64,000 bases of DNA from Pseudomonadales bacterium (GCA_017642855.1 JAEPOO010000001.1:2023469-2087468); one strand, 5' to 3'; shown: positions 28,352-38,611, counted from the stretch's first letter. The notes: a model not told the origin generated them from the sequence alone. Translations and numbers: made by a program.

Positions 28352-29359
28352 TGTTCTTTTTCCGAGGTTTTCTTTTAGAGAGAGATTCTCGTCCATCCCA
28401 AAGAGGTTCATCACAGCGGTCCTTGCTGAAGCCCTGATGCCACGAAAAACTGAAACCAGCGCCAGCCCCATGCCACCGAGGGAACCGAAAGACCCCACTC
28501 GTTCCCGAGTTAATACGCGTAGCTCCTCATTTGAAACCATCTCTACCGCCTCGCTCATCGCGGTTCGAGCGATATCGAATTGTCTCCCAGTATAGGCAGC
28601 CTCGCTGGTACCCAGGAACCCCATCGCAATCGAATGCCTATGCCTTTCAGAATCCAAAAGACTGAGGGGTTTTCGATTTATCTCAAGTCTGGTTCGCAAC
28701 CAGTCACGACTCATTTCGTTTCGAGACGGTATGCCATAACGGCAATAGATCGCCTGATCTCCCATACCAGTGTATTCAAATCTCATGCCAGCTGCTGCGG
28801 CTCTCAACCAGTAATCCGCATCTTCGAGCACTGGCAACTCTTCATCCCACAGAATCTCCTGAGTCATTGAGCGAGTGCACAGGGTCGCATGCACGGCAAA
28901 CCAGTTGCCCTTTATCAGAGCTTCCAGAACATCAGGGTAATATTGCCCATTCTGATCTTCATAGTAGTGTACAAAGTCTCTTTGATACCGGCGGGTTTTC
29001 CACGGCCCATACGCAATATCCGCTTCAGATTTCTCCAACACTTTCAGCTGTTGTTCAATTTTTTGGGGCTCAATCAGATCATCCGCGTCCAACCACTGGA
29101 TGTAATGCCCAGTACTCTCATCAAGACCCAGGTTGCGCGCCGCACCAGGACCAGTGCCAGAACCAGATATAATCTTTAGTGGAGTAGAAATATCCCTTTG
29201 GACAGATCTGATAACCTCTTCAGACCCATCGACTGAACCATCATCTACGACTATGAGCTCTTTGTTGGGATGTGTCTGTGCATCACAACTCCGTAGCGCC
29301 CTTTCTATGTAATCGCCATGATCGCGACAAGGAATAATGATCGAAACGCGTGGTGTCAC
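28337..29359 (-). CDS. Family 2 glycosyltransferase
   Basis: A 340-residue GT-A transferase. VSIIIPCRDHGDYIERAL opens the fold, VDDGSVDGS is at 38-46, GPGAARNLGLDES at 70-82 and the metal-binding LDADDL at 90-95. The C-terminal 100 residues are helical and less conserved. The start GTG at 29357-29359 overlaps the stop of the upstream FkbM gene as GTGA, so the two are coupled and probably modify the same glycan. Substrate unknown. Confidence 0.88.
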   Translation of the reverse strand: MTPRVSIIIPCRDHGDYIERALRSCDAQTHPNKELIVVDDGSVDGSEEVIRSVQRDISTPLKIISGSGTGPGAARNLGLDESTGHYIQWLDADDLIEPQKIEQQLKVLEKSEADIAYGPWKTRRYQRDFVHYYEDQNGQYYPDVLEALIKGNWFAVHATLCTRSMTQEILWDEELPVLEDADYWLRAAAAGMRFEYTGMGDQAIYCRYGIPSRNEMSRDWLRTRLEINRKPLSLLDSERHRHSIAMGFLGTSEAAYTGRQFDIARTAMSEAVEMVSNEELRVLTRERVGSFGSLGGMGLALVSVFRGIRASARTAVMNLFGMDENLSLKENLGKRTSGST

Positions 29360-30201
29360 TGCGCCGTGCTCAAGGAATCAGAAAAAATCAGGTTACTTTC
29401 AAGGATCACCTCTCCAGGCACATAATCCGAACCATCAATCTGGCTGACTCCGTAGCCTCGACGAACCAGATAGTCTATTGTCGCAGCCCGGCCTGCAGGT
29501 TCTGCCAATTCGTTGACTTCCAGAATGATATGCCGAGGTCTCGCACTGCCCTGAAGATCTAACCCCTGGATTGCTTGCAGCTCATATCCCTCAATGTCTA
29601 TTTTCATTAGCTCCACGGCTTCACAGCCAAGCTTGGAAAGGACGTCGGTTAAAGTGGTTCCAGCAACCCACAGATCTGCCACTTCGCTCTCTGCTATCGC
29701 AGCGGTTCCCTGATTTCCCTTGTGAGGATCTTTCATCGGAAGAATCTCGAAACTCGCACCAACTGCAGCTGCAACAAGCTCACATCGGATTGATGAGTTC
29801 AATTCAAGATTCTTTTGTAACCTATCTAACTGGACTGGATGCGGCTCAATAGCAATGCATGAAACGCCGGGCTCAAGTCCAAGATAACAGCTGAATAATC
29901 CAGCATTTGCTCCCACGTCGACAAAAATTCCCGGTCGTTCGTTTAGAAGCCGCCTTGCAGATTTCAATGTGGCTGGCTCATAGGATCCGGTTGCTGCAAT
30001 TGCCCAACCTATATAGTCGTCAATTTCTATCCGAATGTTCGCACCGTTGTCAGATTGAACGACTAACCGATTTTCGAAGAACAGCCGATACAGCGCACGC
30101 ACTAGCCGAAGTTTCCCTGGATGCGGCACCCATCTGATGTACCCCAGATACAGGCGACTCAGCAGACCGTTTCCATCCCACACTTTTTCGCTCGAAACCA
30201 T
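29356..30201 (-). CDS. FkbM-type methyltransferase
   Basis: A 281-residue methyltransferase of the FkbM family. The SAM-binding motif is GIFVDVGANAGLFSCYL (about 91-107), followed by IAIEPHP, and the family's late motif reads ELMKIDIEGYELQAIQGL. It is quite different in sequence from the FkbM protein at 26346, so they are not a recent duplication. It forms a two-gene unit with the GT2 gene downstream. Probably methylates a sugar hydroxyl; inferred from context. Confidence 0.88.
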   Translation of the reverse strand: MVSSEKVWDGNGLLSRLYLGYIRWVPHPGKLRLVRALYRLFFENRLVVQSDNGANIRIEIDDYIGWAIAATGSYEPATLKSARRLLNERPGIFVDVGANAGLFSCYLGLEPGVSCIAIEPHPVQLDRLQKNLELNSSIRCELVAAAVGASFEILPMKDPHKGNQGTAAIAESEVADLWVAGTTLTDVLSKLGCEAVELMKIDIEGYELQAIQGLDLQGSARPRHIILEVNELAEPAGRAATIDYLVRRGYGVSQIDGSDYVPGEVILESNLIFSDSLSTAQ

Positions 30202-30364
30202 CGCAGCAATAACAATCAGGCCAGACTATGATTCCCGCCTGCGTATTGCAACGAAATCCATTCAGCCCATGACCTGCGTTTGGCTTATCCGCACCATTTT
30301 GCGATCTCGAAACCGGCAAGATTCCTTACATCGATAACGAACGCAGTTACTAGCAGGGAGTCAC

Positions 30365-30565
30365 ATGACGAACAACAACGTGTATATAAGACTGACAGAA
30401 TGCGATCTGCAGAAAATCCAGGAGGCTTTAGCCGTCGATGAGCGTATCGACTCAAAGGATCTGGTCGCGAAACTGGAATTACTGATGAACGAGATGCAGC
30501 CAGGGACGTGTTTGACGCTGGAGGCGGTTAAGAAGATGAAGTGTAAGAGCTCGAAGGCTGGTTAG
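30365..30565 (+). CDS. Small protein of unknown function (66 residues)
   Basis: A soluble, mostly helical 66-residue protein (MTNNNVYIRLTECDLQKIQ...). It has a good ribosome binding site (GGGAG, 4 bases before the ATG), codon use like its neighbours and two lysine/cysteine residues clustered at the C-terminus (KKMKCKSSK). I do not recognise a family. It stands alone on the plus strand at the end of the polysaccharide locus, and its 3' end runs into dispersed repeats. The 163 bases upstream (30202-30364) hold no obvious feature beyond that ribosome binding site. Confidence 0.6.
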   Translation: MTNNNVYIRLTECDLQKIQEALAVDERIDSKDLVAKLELLMNEMQPGTCLTLEAVKKMKCKSSKAG

Positions 30566-30566
30566 A

Positions 30567-30684
30567 AGATCTCTCCGTTACGCGCTTCGCGCTCCAGTCG
30601 AGATGAGGGGAGTGCTAGATCCCTCCGCTTCGGCAGCTTTGCTGCCTCCGGTCGGGATGAGGGATTGCGAGGGTCGGGATGAGG
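30567..30684. repeat. Dispersed intergenic repeat, two full copies and one partial
   Basis: Fills the gap between the convergent small-protein and merR genes. Copy 1 (30567-30608) has CTCTCCG...GTCGAGATGAGG around the palindromic GCGCTTCGCGC; copy 2 (from about 30610) has CCCTCCGCTTCGG...GGTCGGGATGAGG around GGCAGCTTTGCTGCC; a third, partial copy (GGGTCGGGATGAGG) ends exactly before the merR stop codon at 30685. The stem-loops could serve as a bidirectional terminator for the convergent genes. Confidence 0.85.
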
Positions 30685-31041
30685 TTATGTTTTTAGGACT
30701 TCGAGGACTTCTTCCAGCTCAGCAATCATCTGATGAATCAGCTGCTTGTACTGAGTGGAGTCTTCTTTCTGGTCTTCGCCGGACAGGCGCTGACGCGCAC
30801 CACCGATCGTAAACCCTTGATCGTAAAGGAGTGAGCGGATCTGCCTGATCATCAGCACATCCTGACGCTGGTAATAACGACGGTTTCCGCGGCGTTTTAC
30901 CGGCTTTAACTGGGGAAATTCCTGCTCCCAATAGCGGAGCACGTGTGGCTTAACCGCACACAGGCCACTGACTTCACCAATCGTAAAGTAGCGCTTCCCA
31001 GGTATCGGTGGGAGTTCGGCGTTATTGTCTGGGTCCAGCAT
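30685..31041 (-). CDS. MerR-family transcriptional regulator downstream of ihfA
   Basis: A 118-residue DNA-binding protein. [25 protein letters not shown] (about 19-43) is the MerR helix-turn-helix and wing start, with [19 protein letters not shown] following; a short C-terminal coiled region has no metal-binding cysteines. This is the small MerR protein conserved after ihfA in many gammaproteobacteria; its regulon is not known to me. Its ATG at 31041 lies 20 bases inside the ihfA 3' end, so translation is coupled. Confidence 0.9.
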   Translation of the reverse strand: MLDPDNNAELPPIPGKRYFTIGEVSGLCAVKPHVLRYWEQEFPQLKPVKRRGNRRYYQRQDVLMIRQIRSLLYDQGFTIGGARQRLSGEDQKEDSTQYKQLIHQMIAELEEVLEVLKT

Positions 31042-31324
31042 ACGCTTCTACTCTAGCCTTGAGTTTCTGCCCGGGGCGAAAAGTCACCACGCGCCTGGCA
31101 GTTATCGGGATTTCTTCACCCGTTTTCGGATTCCGTCCCGGTCGCTGGCTCTTGTCTCGCAAGTCGAAGTTACCAAAGCCTGAGAGCTTAACTTGTTCGT
31201 TACACTCCAGCGATGAACGGACTTCCTCAAAGAAGAGTTCAACGACTTCTTTCGCTTCGCGCTTGTTTAACCCAAGTTCCTCAAACAGCTTTTCCGCCAT
31301 TTCAGCTTTGGTTAAAGCCCCCAT
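31022..31324 (-). CDS. ihfA: Integration host factor alpha subunit
   Basis: A 100-residue DNA-bending protein. [24 protein letters not shown] and the arm [18 protein letters not shown] with its intercalating proline match IHF alpha. It pairs with IHF beta encoded at 43194. It follows pheT by 3 bases, the conserved pheST-ihfA order, so it is probably transcribed with the translation operon. Confidence 0.97.
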   Translation of the reverse strand: MGALTKAEMAEKLFEELGLNKREAKEVVELFFEEVRSSLECNEQVKLSGFGNFDLRDKSQRPGRNPKTGEEIPITARRVVTFRPGQKLKARVEAYAGPRQ

Positions 31325-31327
31325 TTT

Positions 31328-33733
31328 TCAATTCCTTAAGCTGGCTCCAAATTCCGCCTCAAGTGAGGCAACAATTTTGTCCATTGAATTGTTGATCTCG
31401 TCGTCTGTAAGAGTGCGGGAAGCGTGCTGGAAGGTCAAGCCTAAAGCGATACTTTTTCTAGTAGGATCAATACCTTTGCCCTGATACACGTCAAACAACT
31501 TTAGGTTTTGCAACGTGTTATCAGCAGCTGATTGAATGCATTGTCGAAGGGCTGAAGCGGTCACTATCTGGTCTACAATGATGGCAATGTCCCTTCTAAC
31601 CTCAGGAAAACGGGACATCACTGCACTTGAAGCCACTTTTTTGTCGGAAATCGCGTCGATTTCCAGTTCGAAGAGAAACACAGGATAGCGAATATCGAGA
31701 GATTGTTGGATTCTTGGGTCTAATAAGCCCACATATCCGACAATTTCACCGTTTTTCTGAATAGACGCACACTGACCGGGGTGTAACGCCGGGTGGGTCG
31801 CGGAAACAAACTCAAAAGTGTCGGGCTGTCCCGTCAATGCGAGCAGACTTTCCAGGTCACCTTTAACATCATAAAAATCAATAACTTCCTGGTCATTTGA
31901 CCAGTTCTCGTCCTGTCTCGGCCCACAAACGACACCCGCCAGCTTCTTAACCTGGGTGATATCGGCAAAACTCAGCCCATCCTGGTTGGGCGGCTGCGAA
32001 AAACACAAGCCGGTTTCAAACAGGCGAACTCGGTTTTGCTGCCTGTTAACGTTATAAATCAAGGACTTAAGAAGTCCAGCCCAGATGGTCGTGCGCATGA
32101 CTGACATTTCCGCTGAAAGCGGGTTGGCTAGACCGATGGGCTCTTTTTCGGGGTCCAGGACCTCGAGCATCGCCGAATCTACGAAACTATAGGTCACGGC
32201 TTCATAGTATCCACGGGACACGAGCTGATCTCTGATGCGATTCAAGGAGATTTCTGTCTCTGATCTGGGAGACATCTGAAGACTGGTTGCCGGTGTACGC
32301 GTCGGGAGGTTGTTGTATCCGTAAACTCGACTGATTTCTTCTACGAGATCAGCCTCAATGGCGATGTCGAAGCGATGTGAGGGAGCACTTACTATCCACT
32401 TGTGCTCACCATTTTCGTCTCTGGTCGTCGTCTGGAAGCCGAGACGATCAAGAATCTCATCAACTTCCTCATCGTCGATCTGCACGCCCAGGACTCTGGC
32501 AATTCGGGATGCCCGAAGCTCAACCTCATTGGTCGATGGGAGATTGGATTCATCCACGGTCTCGGTAACCGGTCCAGGCTCACCACCGGCAATTTCGGTG
32601 AGAAGTTCCGTCGCGCGCTCAAGCGCACGAACCTGACCTTGCCAGTCCACGCCACGTTCAAAACGATGCGCAGCATCGGTACTCATACCATAGGATCTGG
32701 CTCGTCCCGCAATTGCAGTCGGTGCAAAGAAAGCACCTTCCAGGAAGACATGTTTAGTGGATTCTGTCACAGCCGTACTCAGGCCACCCATGACACCAGC
32801 CATACCAATCGGGCCTGACTCGTCCGTAATCAGGAGCGTGTCTTCAAGGGTTTCAATTTCGCTCTCATCCAGAAGCGTGAGTTTTTCACCGGCTTTTGAC
32901 TGACGAACGACGATCTTTCCAGAGAGCTTCTCCAGATCGTAAGCGTGCAAAGGCTGGCCGAGTTCCAGCATCACAAAGTTGGTGACGTCCACAACCGGAT
33001 CGATTGACCTGAGGTCCGCTCTTCTGAGTTTTTCTTGCATCCACAGCGGCGTCTTTGCCTGCTGGTTGATGTTGCGCACCACACGGCCAACAAAACGTGG
33101 ACACGCAGCTTCCGCATCGAGTTCTACGGGAAAGGTTTCTTCTATCGCCGCTTCAACTCTTGGCCTTGCTGCTTCCGCGACATCAAGGCGGTTCATTAAA
33201 CCGGTTTCGCGAGCAATGCCAATCATGGAAAGGCAGTCGCTACGATTTGGTGTGAGATCGACTTCGATAATTGAATCATCCAGATCCAGATAGGATCGAA
33301 TGTCTTCACCAACGGGCGCATCAAGGGGCAGCTCCATCAGACCTTCATGATTTTCGCTTAGACCCAGCTCACGCTCTGAACAAAGCATGCCGTGACTTTC
33401 TACGCCGCGAAGCTTTGCCTTCTTGATCTTGAGGTCAGGAAACACCGCGCCCACAAGCGCAAAAGGTACTTTGATGCCAGCTCGCGCATTCGGTGCACCG
33501 CAGACGACCTGATGTTCTTCATCGCCTGAGCTGACGCGACAAACCACTAGCTTGTCTGCATCCGGGTGTTGGTTTACTTCTAGAATTTCACCAACAACCA
33601 CCTTGTCGAACTCAGCGGCTACTGGCTCAAAGCCATCGACTTCAAGGCCCGCCATGGTGAGCTGATCAACCAGCTCCTGGGTTGATAAATCAGGGCTTAC
33701 AAATTCTCTGAGCCAACTTTCACTGAATTTCAT
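31328..33733 (-). CDS. pheT: Phenylalanine-tRNA ligase beta subunit
   Basis: An 801-residue subunit of the alpha2beta2 enzyme. From the N-terminus: tRNA-binding EMAP-like domain (VVGEILEVNQHPDADKL near 46-62), the B3/B4 editing domain, B5, the synthetase-like core and a C-terminal ferredoxin-like anticodon-binding domain (PEVRRDIAIIVD near 710). Length is normal. The ATG at 33731-33733 is preceded by CGGAGAG five bases upstream, and that ribosome binding site lies within a copy of the dispersed repeat. Confidence 0.97.
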   Translation of the reverse strand: MKFSESWLREFVSPDLSTQELVDQLTMAGLEVDGFEPVAAEFDKVVVGEILEVNQHPDADKLVVCRVSSGDEEHQVVCGAPNARAGIKVPFALVGAVFPDLKIKKAKLRGVESHGMLCSERELGLSENHEGLMELPLDAPVGEDIRSYLDLDDSIIEVDLTPNRSDCLSMIGIARETGLMNRLDVAEAARPRVEAAIEETFPVELDAEAACPRFVGRVVRNINQQAKTPLWMQEKLRRADLRSIDPVVDVTNFVMLELGQPLHAYDLEKLSGKIVVRQSKAGEKLTLLDESEIETLEDTLLITDESGPIGMAGVMGGLSTAVTESTKHVFLEGAFFAPTAIAGRARSYGMSTDAAHRFERGVDWQGQVRALERATELLTEIAGGEPGPVTETVDESNLPSTNEVELRASRIARVLGVQIDDEEVDEILDRLGFQTTTRDENGEHKWIVSAPSHRFDIAIEADLVEEISRVYGYNNLPTRTPATSLQMSPRSETEISLNRIRDQLVSRGYYEAVTYSFVDSAMLEVLDPEKEPIGLANPLSAEMSVMRTTIWAGLLKSLIYNVNRQQNRVRLFETGLCFSQPPNQDGLSFADITQVKKLAGVVCGPRQDENWSNDQEVIDFYDVKGDLESLLALTGQPDTFEFVSATHPALHPGQCASIQKNGEIVGYVGLLDPRIQQSLDIRYPVFLFELEIDAISDKKVASSAVMSRFPEVRRDIAIIVDQIVTASALRQCIQSAADNTLQNLKLFDVYQGKGIDPTRKSIALGLTFQHASRTLTDDEINNSMDKIVASLEAEFGASLRN

Positions 33734-33735
33734 AA

Positions 33736-33780
33736 GTTCTCTCCGCTTCGTTCGCGTCGCTCACTTCGGTCGAGATGAGG
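33736..33780. repeat. Dispersed repeat filling the pheS-pheT gap
   Basis: A 45-base copy (CTCTCCGCTTCG ... CTTCGGTCGAGATGAGG on the plus strand) occupies the gap between the pheS stop (33781) and the pheT start. On the coding strand its end reads GCGGAGAGAACTT before the pheT ATG, so the repeat itself supplies the pheT Shine-Dalgarno sequence. Confidence 0.85.
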
Positions 33781-34878
<1,098 letters not shown>

Positions 34879-34885
34879 TGCTGTG

Positions 34886-35245
34886 CTAGGCAGCCTGGGC
34901 TTCTTTAGCTTTCTCAGCGAGTGCCGCAAAGGCCTCTTTTTCATTCACGGCGAGGTCAGCCAGAACACGACGATCAATCTCGATGTTCTGCTTCTTCAGG
35001 CCATCAATCATTCGGCTGTAAGACAGACCACACTCTCGGGCCGCAGCGTTGATACGCTGGATCCAAAGAGCACGGAACATACGCTTCTTAACCTTACGGT
35101 CACGGTAAGCGTACTGGCCTGCTTTGGTCACTGCCTGCTTGGCAACACGGAATACGCGGGAACGCGCGCCGTAATAACCTTTGGCGGACTTCAGGACTTT
35201 TTTGTGTCGACGATGGGCTGTGACGCCACGCTTTACTCTAGGCAT
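34886..35245 (-). CDS. rplT: 50S ribosomal protein L20
   Basis: A 119-residue basic 23S rRNA-binding protein: [18 protein letters not shown] at the N-terminus, [11 protein letters not shown] and [21 protein letters not shown] in the middle. L20 helps early assembly of the large subunit and in gammaproteobacteria represses its own operon through an mRNA site upstream of rpmI. It follows rpmI by 2 bases. Confidence 0.98.
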   Translation of the reverse strand: MPRVKRGVTAHRRHKKVLKSAKGYYGARSRVFRVAKQAVTKAGQYAYRDRKVKKRMFRALWIQRINAAARECGLSYSRMIDGLKKQNIEIDRRVLADLAVNEKEAFAALAEKAKEAQAA

Positions 35246-35247
35246 GG

Positions 35248-35439
35248 TTAGTCTCCCAACAATCGTTTAATGAGTGGCACATCAGCCGGTGCGATATCTT
35301 TCAGATGACGCAGGTGACGCTTACGCTTGGTGCTTTTCTTTGTCAGGATGTGGTTCCTGAACGACTGGCGGTGCTTGTAGCCTTTCGCAGTTTTCTTGAA
35401 CCGCTTGGCCGCACCACTCTGGGTTTTCATTTTCGGCAT
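35248..35439 (-). CDS. rpmI: 50S ribosomal protein L35
   Basis: A 63-residue basic protein beginning [19 protein letters not shown] with the [12 protein letters not shown] segment near the C-terminus, diagnostic for L35. It is part of infC-rpmI-rplT. The 148-base gap to infC is long enough to hold the L20 control site. Confidence 0.97.
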   Translation of the reverse strand: MPKMKTQSGAAKRFKKTAKGYKHRQSFRNHILTKKSTKRKRHLRHLKDIAPADVPLIKRLLGD

Positions 35440-35587
35440 TTTTCAATACTCCGCTATTTTATAACTGTAACCCAACGAATTACTCGCGGGACCTCACCTC
35501 TCGAACTGCGCGAGCGCACTTCGGGGCAAGCAAAAAGAATCCATCCCGTCCTGATCAGGACGAGATCGCTCGGTCTCTAATCAGAAA
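35440..35587 (-). promoter_or_regulatory. infC-rpmI intergenic leader, candidate L20 control region
   Basis: The gap upstream of rpmI contains a perfect 16-base palindrome CGTCCTGATCAGGACG (35547-35562), an imperfect inverted repeat just beside it (GAGATCGCTCGGTCTC) and an AT-rich stretch (TTATAAAATAG on the coding strand) near 35455. In related bacteria L20 represses rpmI-rplT by binding a structured leader here. That this leader has the same role is inferred; I cannot fold the L20 pseudoknot by eye. Confidence 0.4.
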
Positions 35588-36142
35588 TCAGCCTGCGCTT
35601 TCGCTGGCTGCAGAACCTTTCTTCTTGCTGTTGGGGGCCAGTACCATGGTCAGTTGCCTGCCTTCCATTTTTGGAAACATCTCAACTGTGCCTATCTCGG
35701 CGAGATCGGTTTCGATTCGCTTCAATAGCTCCATGCCCAGTTCCTGGTGAGCCATTTCTCGACCCCTGAAGCGGAGTGTCACTTTGGCTTTGTCCCCATC
35801 GTTAAGGAAACGTGTCAGGTTGCGTAGTTTGACCTGGTAATCTCCTTCATCCGTTCCTGGGCGGAACTTCATCTCTTTTACCTGCATGCGACGTTGTTTC
35901 TTTTTCGCCGCTGCTTTGTCTTTCTTAGCCTCGAATACGTGTTTGCCGTAATCCATGATCTTACAGACCACTGGTTCAGCTTGAGGTGCAATTTCCACCA
36001 GGTCCAACTTGGCATTCTGAGCGGCTTGCTTCGCGTCGGCGATCGGCACGATGCCAACCTGCGCTCCGTCTGCGCCGATTAATCGTACCTGCGGTACGTC
36101 AATTTCCTCGTTTATTCGTTGCTTCTTAGAACTTTCTTTAAT
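35588..36142 (-). CDS. infC: Translation initiation factor IF-3 (ATT start codon)
   Basis: A 184-residue initiation factor. The reading frame extends beyond the first GTG (36049) to an ATT at 36140-36142, giving [21 protein letters not shown], the expected IF3 N-terminus; GGAG lies 8 bases before the ATT. The C-terminal domain has [18 protein letters not shown] and RFRGREMAH. The rare ATT start is the known device by which IF3 represses its own synthesis, as it discriminates against non-standard start codons. It lies 46 bases after thrS. Confidence 0.95.
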   Translation of the reverse strand: MKESSKKQRINEEIDVPQVRLIGADGAQVGIVPIADAKQAAQNAKLDLVEIAPQAEPVVCKIMDYGKHVFEAKKDKAAAKKKQRRMQVKEMKFRPGTDEGDYQVKLRNLTRFLNDGDKAKVTLRFRGREMAHQELGMELLKRIETDLAEIGTVEMFPKMEGRQLTMVLAPNSKKKGSAASESAG

Positions 36143-36188
36143 GGATCAGTCTCCGTCAGATCTGGTAAGGCGGCGGATTATAACAAAA

Positions 36189-38105
36189 TCAACCCGTTCG
36201 TCCCTTTTTTTCTACATTTTTTGTCAATAGTTCAGAAAAAGCGTCGATGGACATCGAACCCAGGTCATCGCCGTTGCGTGCACGCACCGCAACCTCGCCG
36301 TTTTCGATCTCCCGATCACCCACAACGAGCAGATAAGGGACCTTCTGGATGGTGTGTTCTCGGATCTTGAACCCAACCTTTTCGTTTCGAAGGTCTGATT
36401 CAACCCTAAAGCCCTTTTCTTTCAGTGACTTAACCACATCATGGCAATAATCTGCCTGGCTGTCGGTGATATTCATCACCACGGCCTGAGTCGGGGCCAA
36501 CCAGGGCGGGAACTCACCCGCATAGTGCTCGATCAGTACACCAATAAAGCGTTCGAAAGAGCCGAGGATCGCCCGGTGCAACATCACCGGGACTTGTCGG
36601 CTGCCATCTTCGGCCACAAATTGCGCATCCAGACGGCCAGGCATAGAGAAATCCACCTGCATGGTGCCGCACTGCCAGACCCGCCCAATACAGTCTTTCA
36701 GCGAAAATTCGATCTTGGGACCATAAAACGCACCTTCTCCCGGCTGGTATTCCCAATCGAATCCGCGAGCATCAAGTGCTTCTGCAAGAGCAGCTTCAGA
36801 TCTATCCCAATCTTCATCACTGCCAACCCGCTGCTCGGGTCGTGTGGAGAGTTTGATGATGATGTCGTCAAAGCCAAAGTCGTCATAAACGCCTTCCAGC
36901 ATACGAATGAAGCTGGCCACTTCTTCCTGAATCTGGTCTTCCGCACAGAAGATATGCGCATCATCCTGCACGAAACCGCGAACTCGCATGGTGCCCTGAA
37001 GCGTGCCGGATGCTTCATTTCTGTGACACGAACCAAACTCAGCCAACCGAATCGGCAGCTCGCGATAACTTTTCAGTCCCTGGTTGAACACCTGCACGTG
37101 GCAGGGGCAGTTCATCGGCTTAATGGCGTACAAACGGTTCTCGGTGTTCACACTGAACATGTCGTCGCCGAATTTGTCCGCATGGCCGGAAGCTTCCCAC
37201 AGCGACATGTCGACTAACTGTGGCGTTTTGATCTCCTGGTAGCCATTCTTGTTTTGCACGTCGCGCATGTACTGCTCAACGATCTGGTAAATCTGCCAGC
37301 CTTTCGGGTGCCAGAACACCATGCCCGGCGCTTCTTCCTGAGTGTGGAACAGGTCGTGCTTCTTGCCGAGCTTACGATGATCGCGCTTTTCAGCTTCCTC
37401 CAGCATATGCAGGTATTGCTTGAGCGCTTTTTTGTCTGCCCAGGCAGTGCCATAAATGCGCTGAAGCATTTCATTGTTGGAATCACCACGCCAGTAGGCA
37501 CCCGCGACTTTTGTCAGTTTGAACGAGCCCGTTTTCGACGTGCTTGGAATATGAGGTCCACGGCAGAGATCGATGAAGTCACCCTGTTTGTAAAAGGACA
37601 GATCCTCTTCACCCGGGATACTTTCCAGGATCTCGACTTTGTATTTCTCGCCCATGTCCTCGAACAGCTTTACCGCATCGTCACGAGACATGATCGAACG
37701 CTCGACAGTCAGATCCTGTTTCGCAATCTCGTTCATCTTCTTCTCGATGGCCTCGAGATCTTCCGGTGTGAAGGCACGTTCGTAAGCAAAGTCGTAATAG
37801 AACCCATCATCAATCACAGGACCGATCGTGACCTGTGCGGTCGGGAACAGCTGTTGCAGAGCCTGAGCCATCAAGTGGGCACAGGAGTGACGGATCACTT
37901 CAAGGCCGTCTGCGTCCTTGGCAGTAATAATCGCAAGATCAGCGTCGCCTTCAATAAGATGAGAGGTATCGACCATGGTGTCACCCACTCGACCGGCAAG
38001 CGCGGCTTTCGCCAGACCGGGTCCAATGGATTCAGCCACCTGGGCAACAGTAACAGGGGAATCGAACGGCTTTTCAGTGCCGTCAGGCAAAGTAATAACT
38101 GGCAT
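36189..38105 (-). CDS. thrS: Threonine-tRNA ligase
   Basis: A 638-residue class II synthetase: N-terminal TGS domain ([13 protein letters not shown]), the editing domain with [12 protein letters not shown] (zinc-like HxxxH), the catalytic core with [12 protein letters not shown] and [17 protein letters not shown], and a C-terminal anticodon-binding domain. The start at ATG 38103-38105 has GAGGAC close upstream and gives the standard N-terminus; a 14-residue upstream extension is unlikely. The upstream 376 bases before tRNA-Val contain a possible small ORF. Confidence 0.97.
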   Translation of the reverse strand: MPVITLPDGTEKPFDSPVTVAQVAESIGPGLAKAALAGRVGDTMVDTSHLIEGDADLAIITAKDADGLEVIRHSCAHLMAQALQQLFPTAQVTIGPVIDDGFYYDFAYERAFTPEDLEAIEKKMNEIAKQDLTVERSIMSRDDAVKLFEDMGEKYKVEILESIPGEEDLSFYKQGDFIDLCRGPHIPSTSKTGSFKLTKVAGAYWRGDSNNEMLQRIYGTAWADKKALKQYLHMLEEAEKRDHRKLGKKHDLFHTQEEAPGMVFWHPKGWQIYQIVEQYMRDVQNKNGYQEIKTPQLVDMSLWEASGHADKFGDDMFSVNTENRLYAIKPMNCPCHVQVFNQGLKSYRELPIRLAEFGSCHRNEASGTLQGTMRVRGFVQDDAHIFCAEDQIQEEVASFIRMLEGVYDDFGFDDIIIKLSTRPEQRVGSDEDWDRSEAALAEALDARGFDWEYQPGEGAFYGPKIEFSLKDCIGRVWQCGTMQVDFSMPGRLDAQFVAEDGSRQVPVMLHRAILGSFERFIGVLIEHYAGEFPPWLAPTQAVVMNITDSQADYCHDVVKSLKEKGFRVESDLRNEKVGFKIREHTIQKVPYLLVVGDREIENGEVAVRARNGDDLGSMSIDAFSELLTKNVEKKGRTG

Positions 38106-38262
38106 ATTGTCCTCGCTTTCAGTGGTGACCCCTACCAAGGGCCACATGTTTTTAGCAAATCGTTCAGATAGATCTGAAGTATGTTTTTAAGAAGTCAGAT
38201 GACGCATTGCTCCGTACGATTGGCGCTTCAACGACGTCTGATGCGGGCGAAGTCTAACCTAA

Positions 38263-38427
38263 CTACAGGTGAAAGTCCCACTGCAGGCGATCTGCGCGGT
38301 ATTTCAGATCACGAACGCGACTCAGGTCACCTCGCCCATTGGTGGCTCTGCAGATGATCTGACGGTTCGACACGGGCGTCACGACCGCAACCTCGAGTTG
38401 CTCAGGCATCTGCTCAAAGTAGGTCAA
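38263..38427 (-). CDS. Possible small protein, 48-54 residues, unknown function
   Basis: Between thrS and tRNA-Val a short frame runs on the minus strand from TTG 38427 (or ATG 38409) to TAG 38263. It reads MPEQLEVAVVTPVSNRQ... and ends RADRLQWDFHL. Codon choice looks like the neighbouring genes, but there is no strong ribosome binding site. I do not recognise it. It could also be non-coding thrS leader; the 38106-38262 part between it and thrS shows no feature. Confidence 0.4.
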   Translation of the reverse strand: MTYFEQMPEQLEVAVVTPVSNRQIICRATNGRGDLSRVRDLKYRADRLQWDFHL

Positions 38428-38481
38428 GGGAAAGTTCGATATTCATGTCGCGGGACCACGCATGAATCGACGCTTTATTCG

Positions 38482-38558
38482 TGGTAGGAATGGTCGGATT
38501 CGAACCGACGACCCTCGCCTTGTCGAGACGATGCTCTAACCAACTGAGCTACATTCCT
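38482..38558 (-). tRNA. tRNA-Val(GAC), with unusual C33
   Basis: A 77-base tRNA with encoded CCA. Acceptor AGGAATG/CATTCCT, D arm GCTC-AGTTGGTTA-GAGC, anticodon stem TCGTC/GGCGA (one G-U), T arm GTCGG-TTCGAAT-CCGAC. The 7-base anticodon loop reads TCGACAA, giving anticodon GAC for valine. Position 33, nearly always T, is C here. The body matches gammaproteobacterial tRNA-Val, so the assignment is fairly sure despite that. Confidence 0.85.
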
Positions 38559-38570
38559 ACGAGGCCGCGT

Positions 38571-38599
38571 AATGTAGCAACTGAAGCTATGGTATTCAA
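38571..38599 (-). promoter_or_regulatory. Promoter of tRNA-Val
   Basis: On the minus strand TTGAAT (38594-38599) and TACATT (38571-38576) are separated by 17 bases and lie just before the tRNA 5' end, with a GC-rich stretch (ACGCGGCC) after the -10 box, as in stringently controlled stable-RNA promoters. Confidence 0.65.
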
Positions 38600-38611
38600 G
38601 TCGCTACCATT

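Noticed and set aside
27197..30565. A genomic island or prophage inserted at tRNA-Pro
   Set aside because: No integrase and no repeated tRNA 3' end was seen; only the position of the GT10 gene hints at it.
36441..38171. Long plus-strand frames opposite thrS
   Set aside because: Both are shadows of the thrS coding sequence and have no recognisable domain.
38269..38487. A 72-codon plus-strand frame upstream of thrS
   Set aside because: It runs into the tRNA-Val gene on the opposite strand, lacks a ribosome binding site, and the minus-strand frame in the same place looks more like coding sequence.
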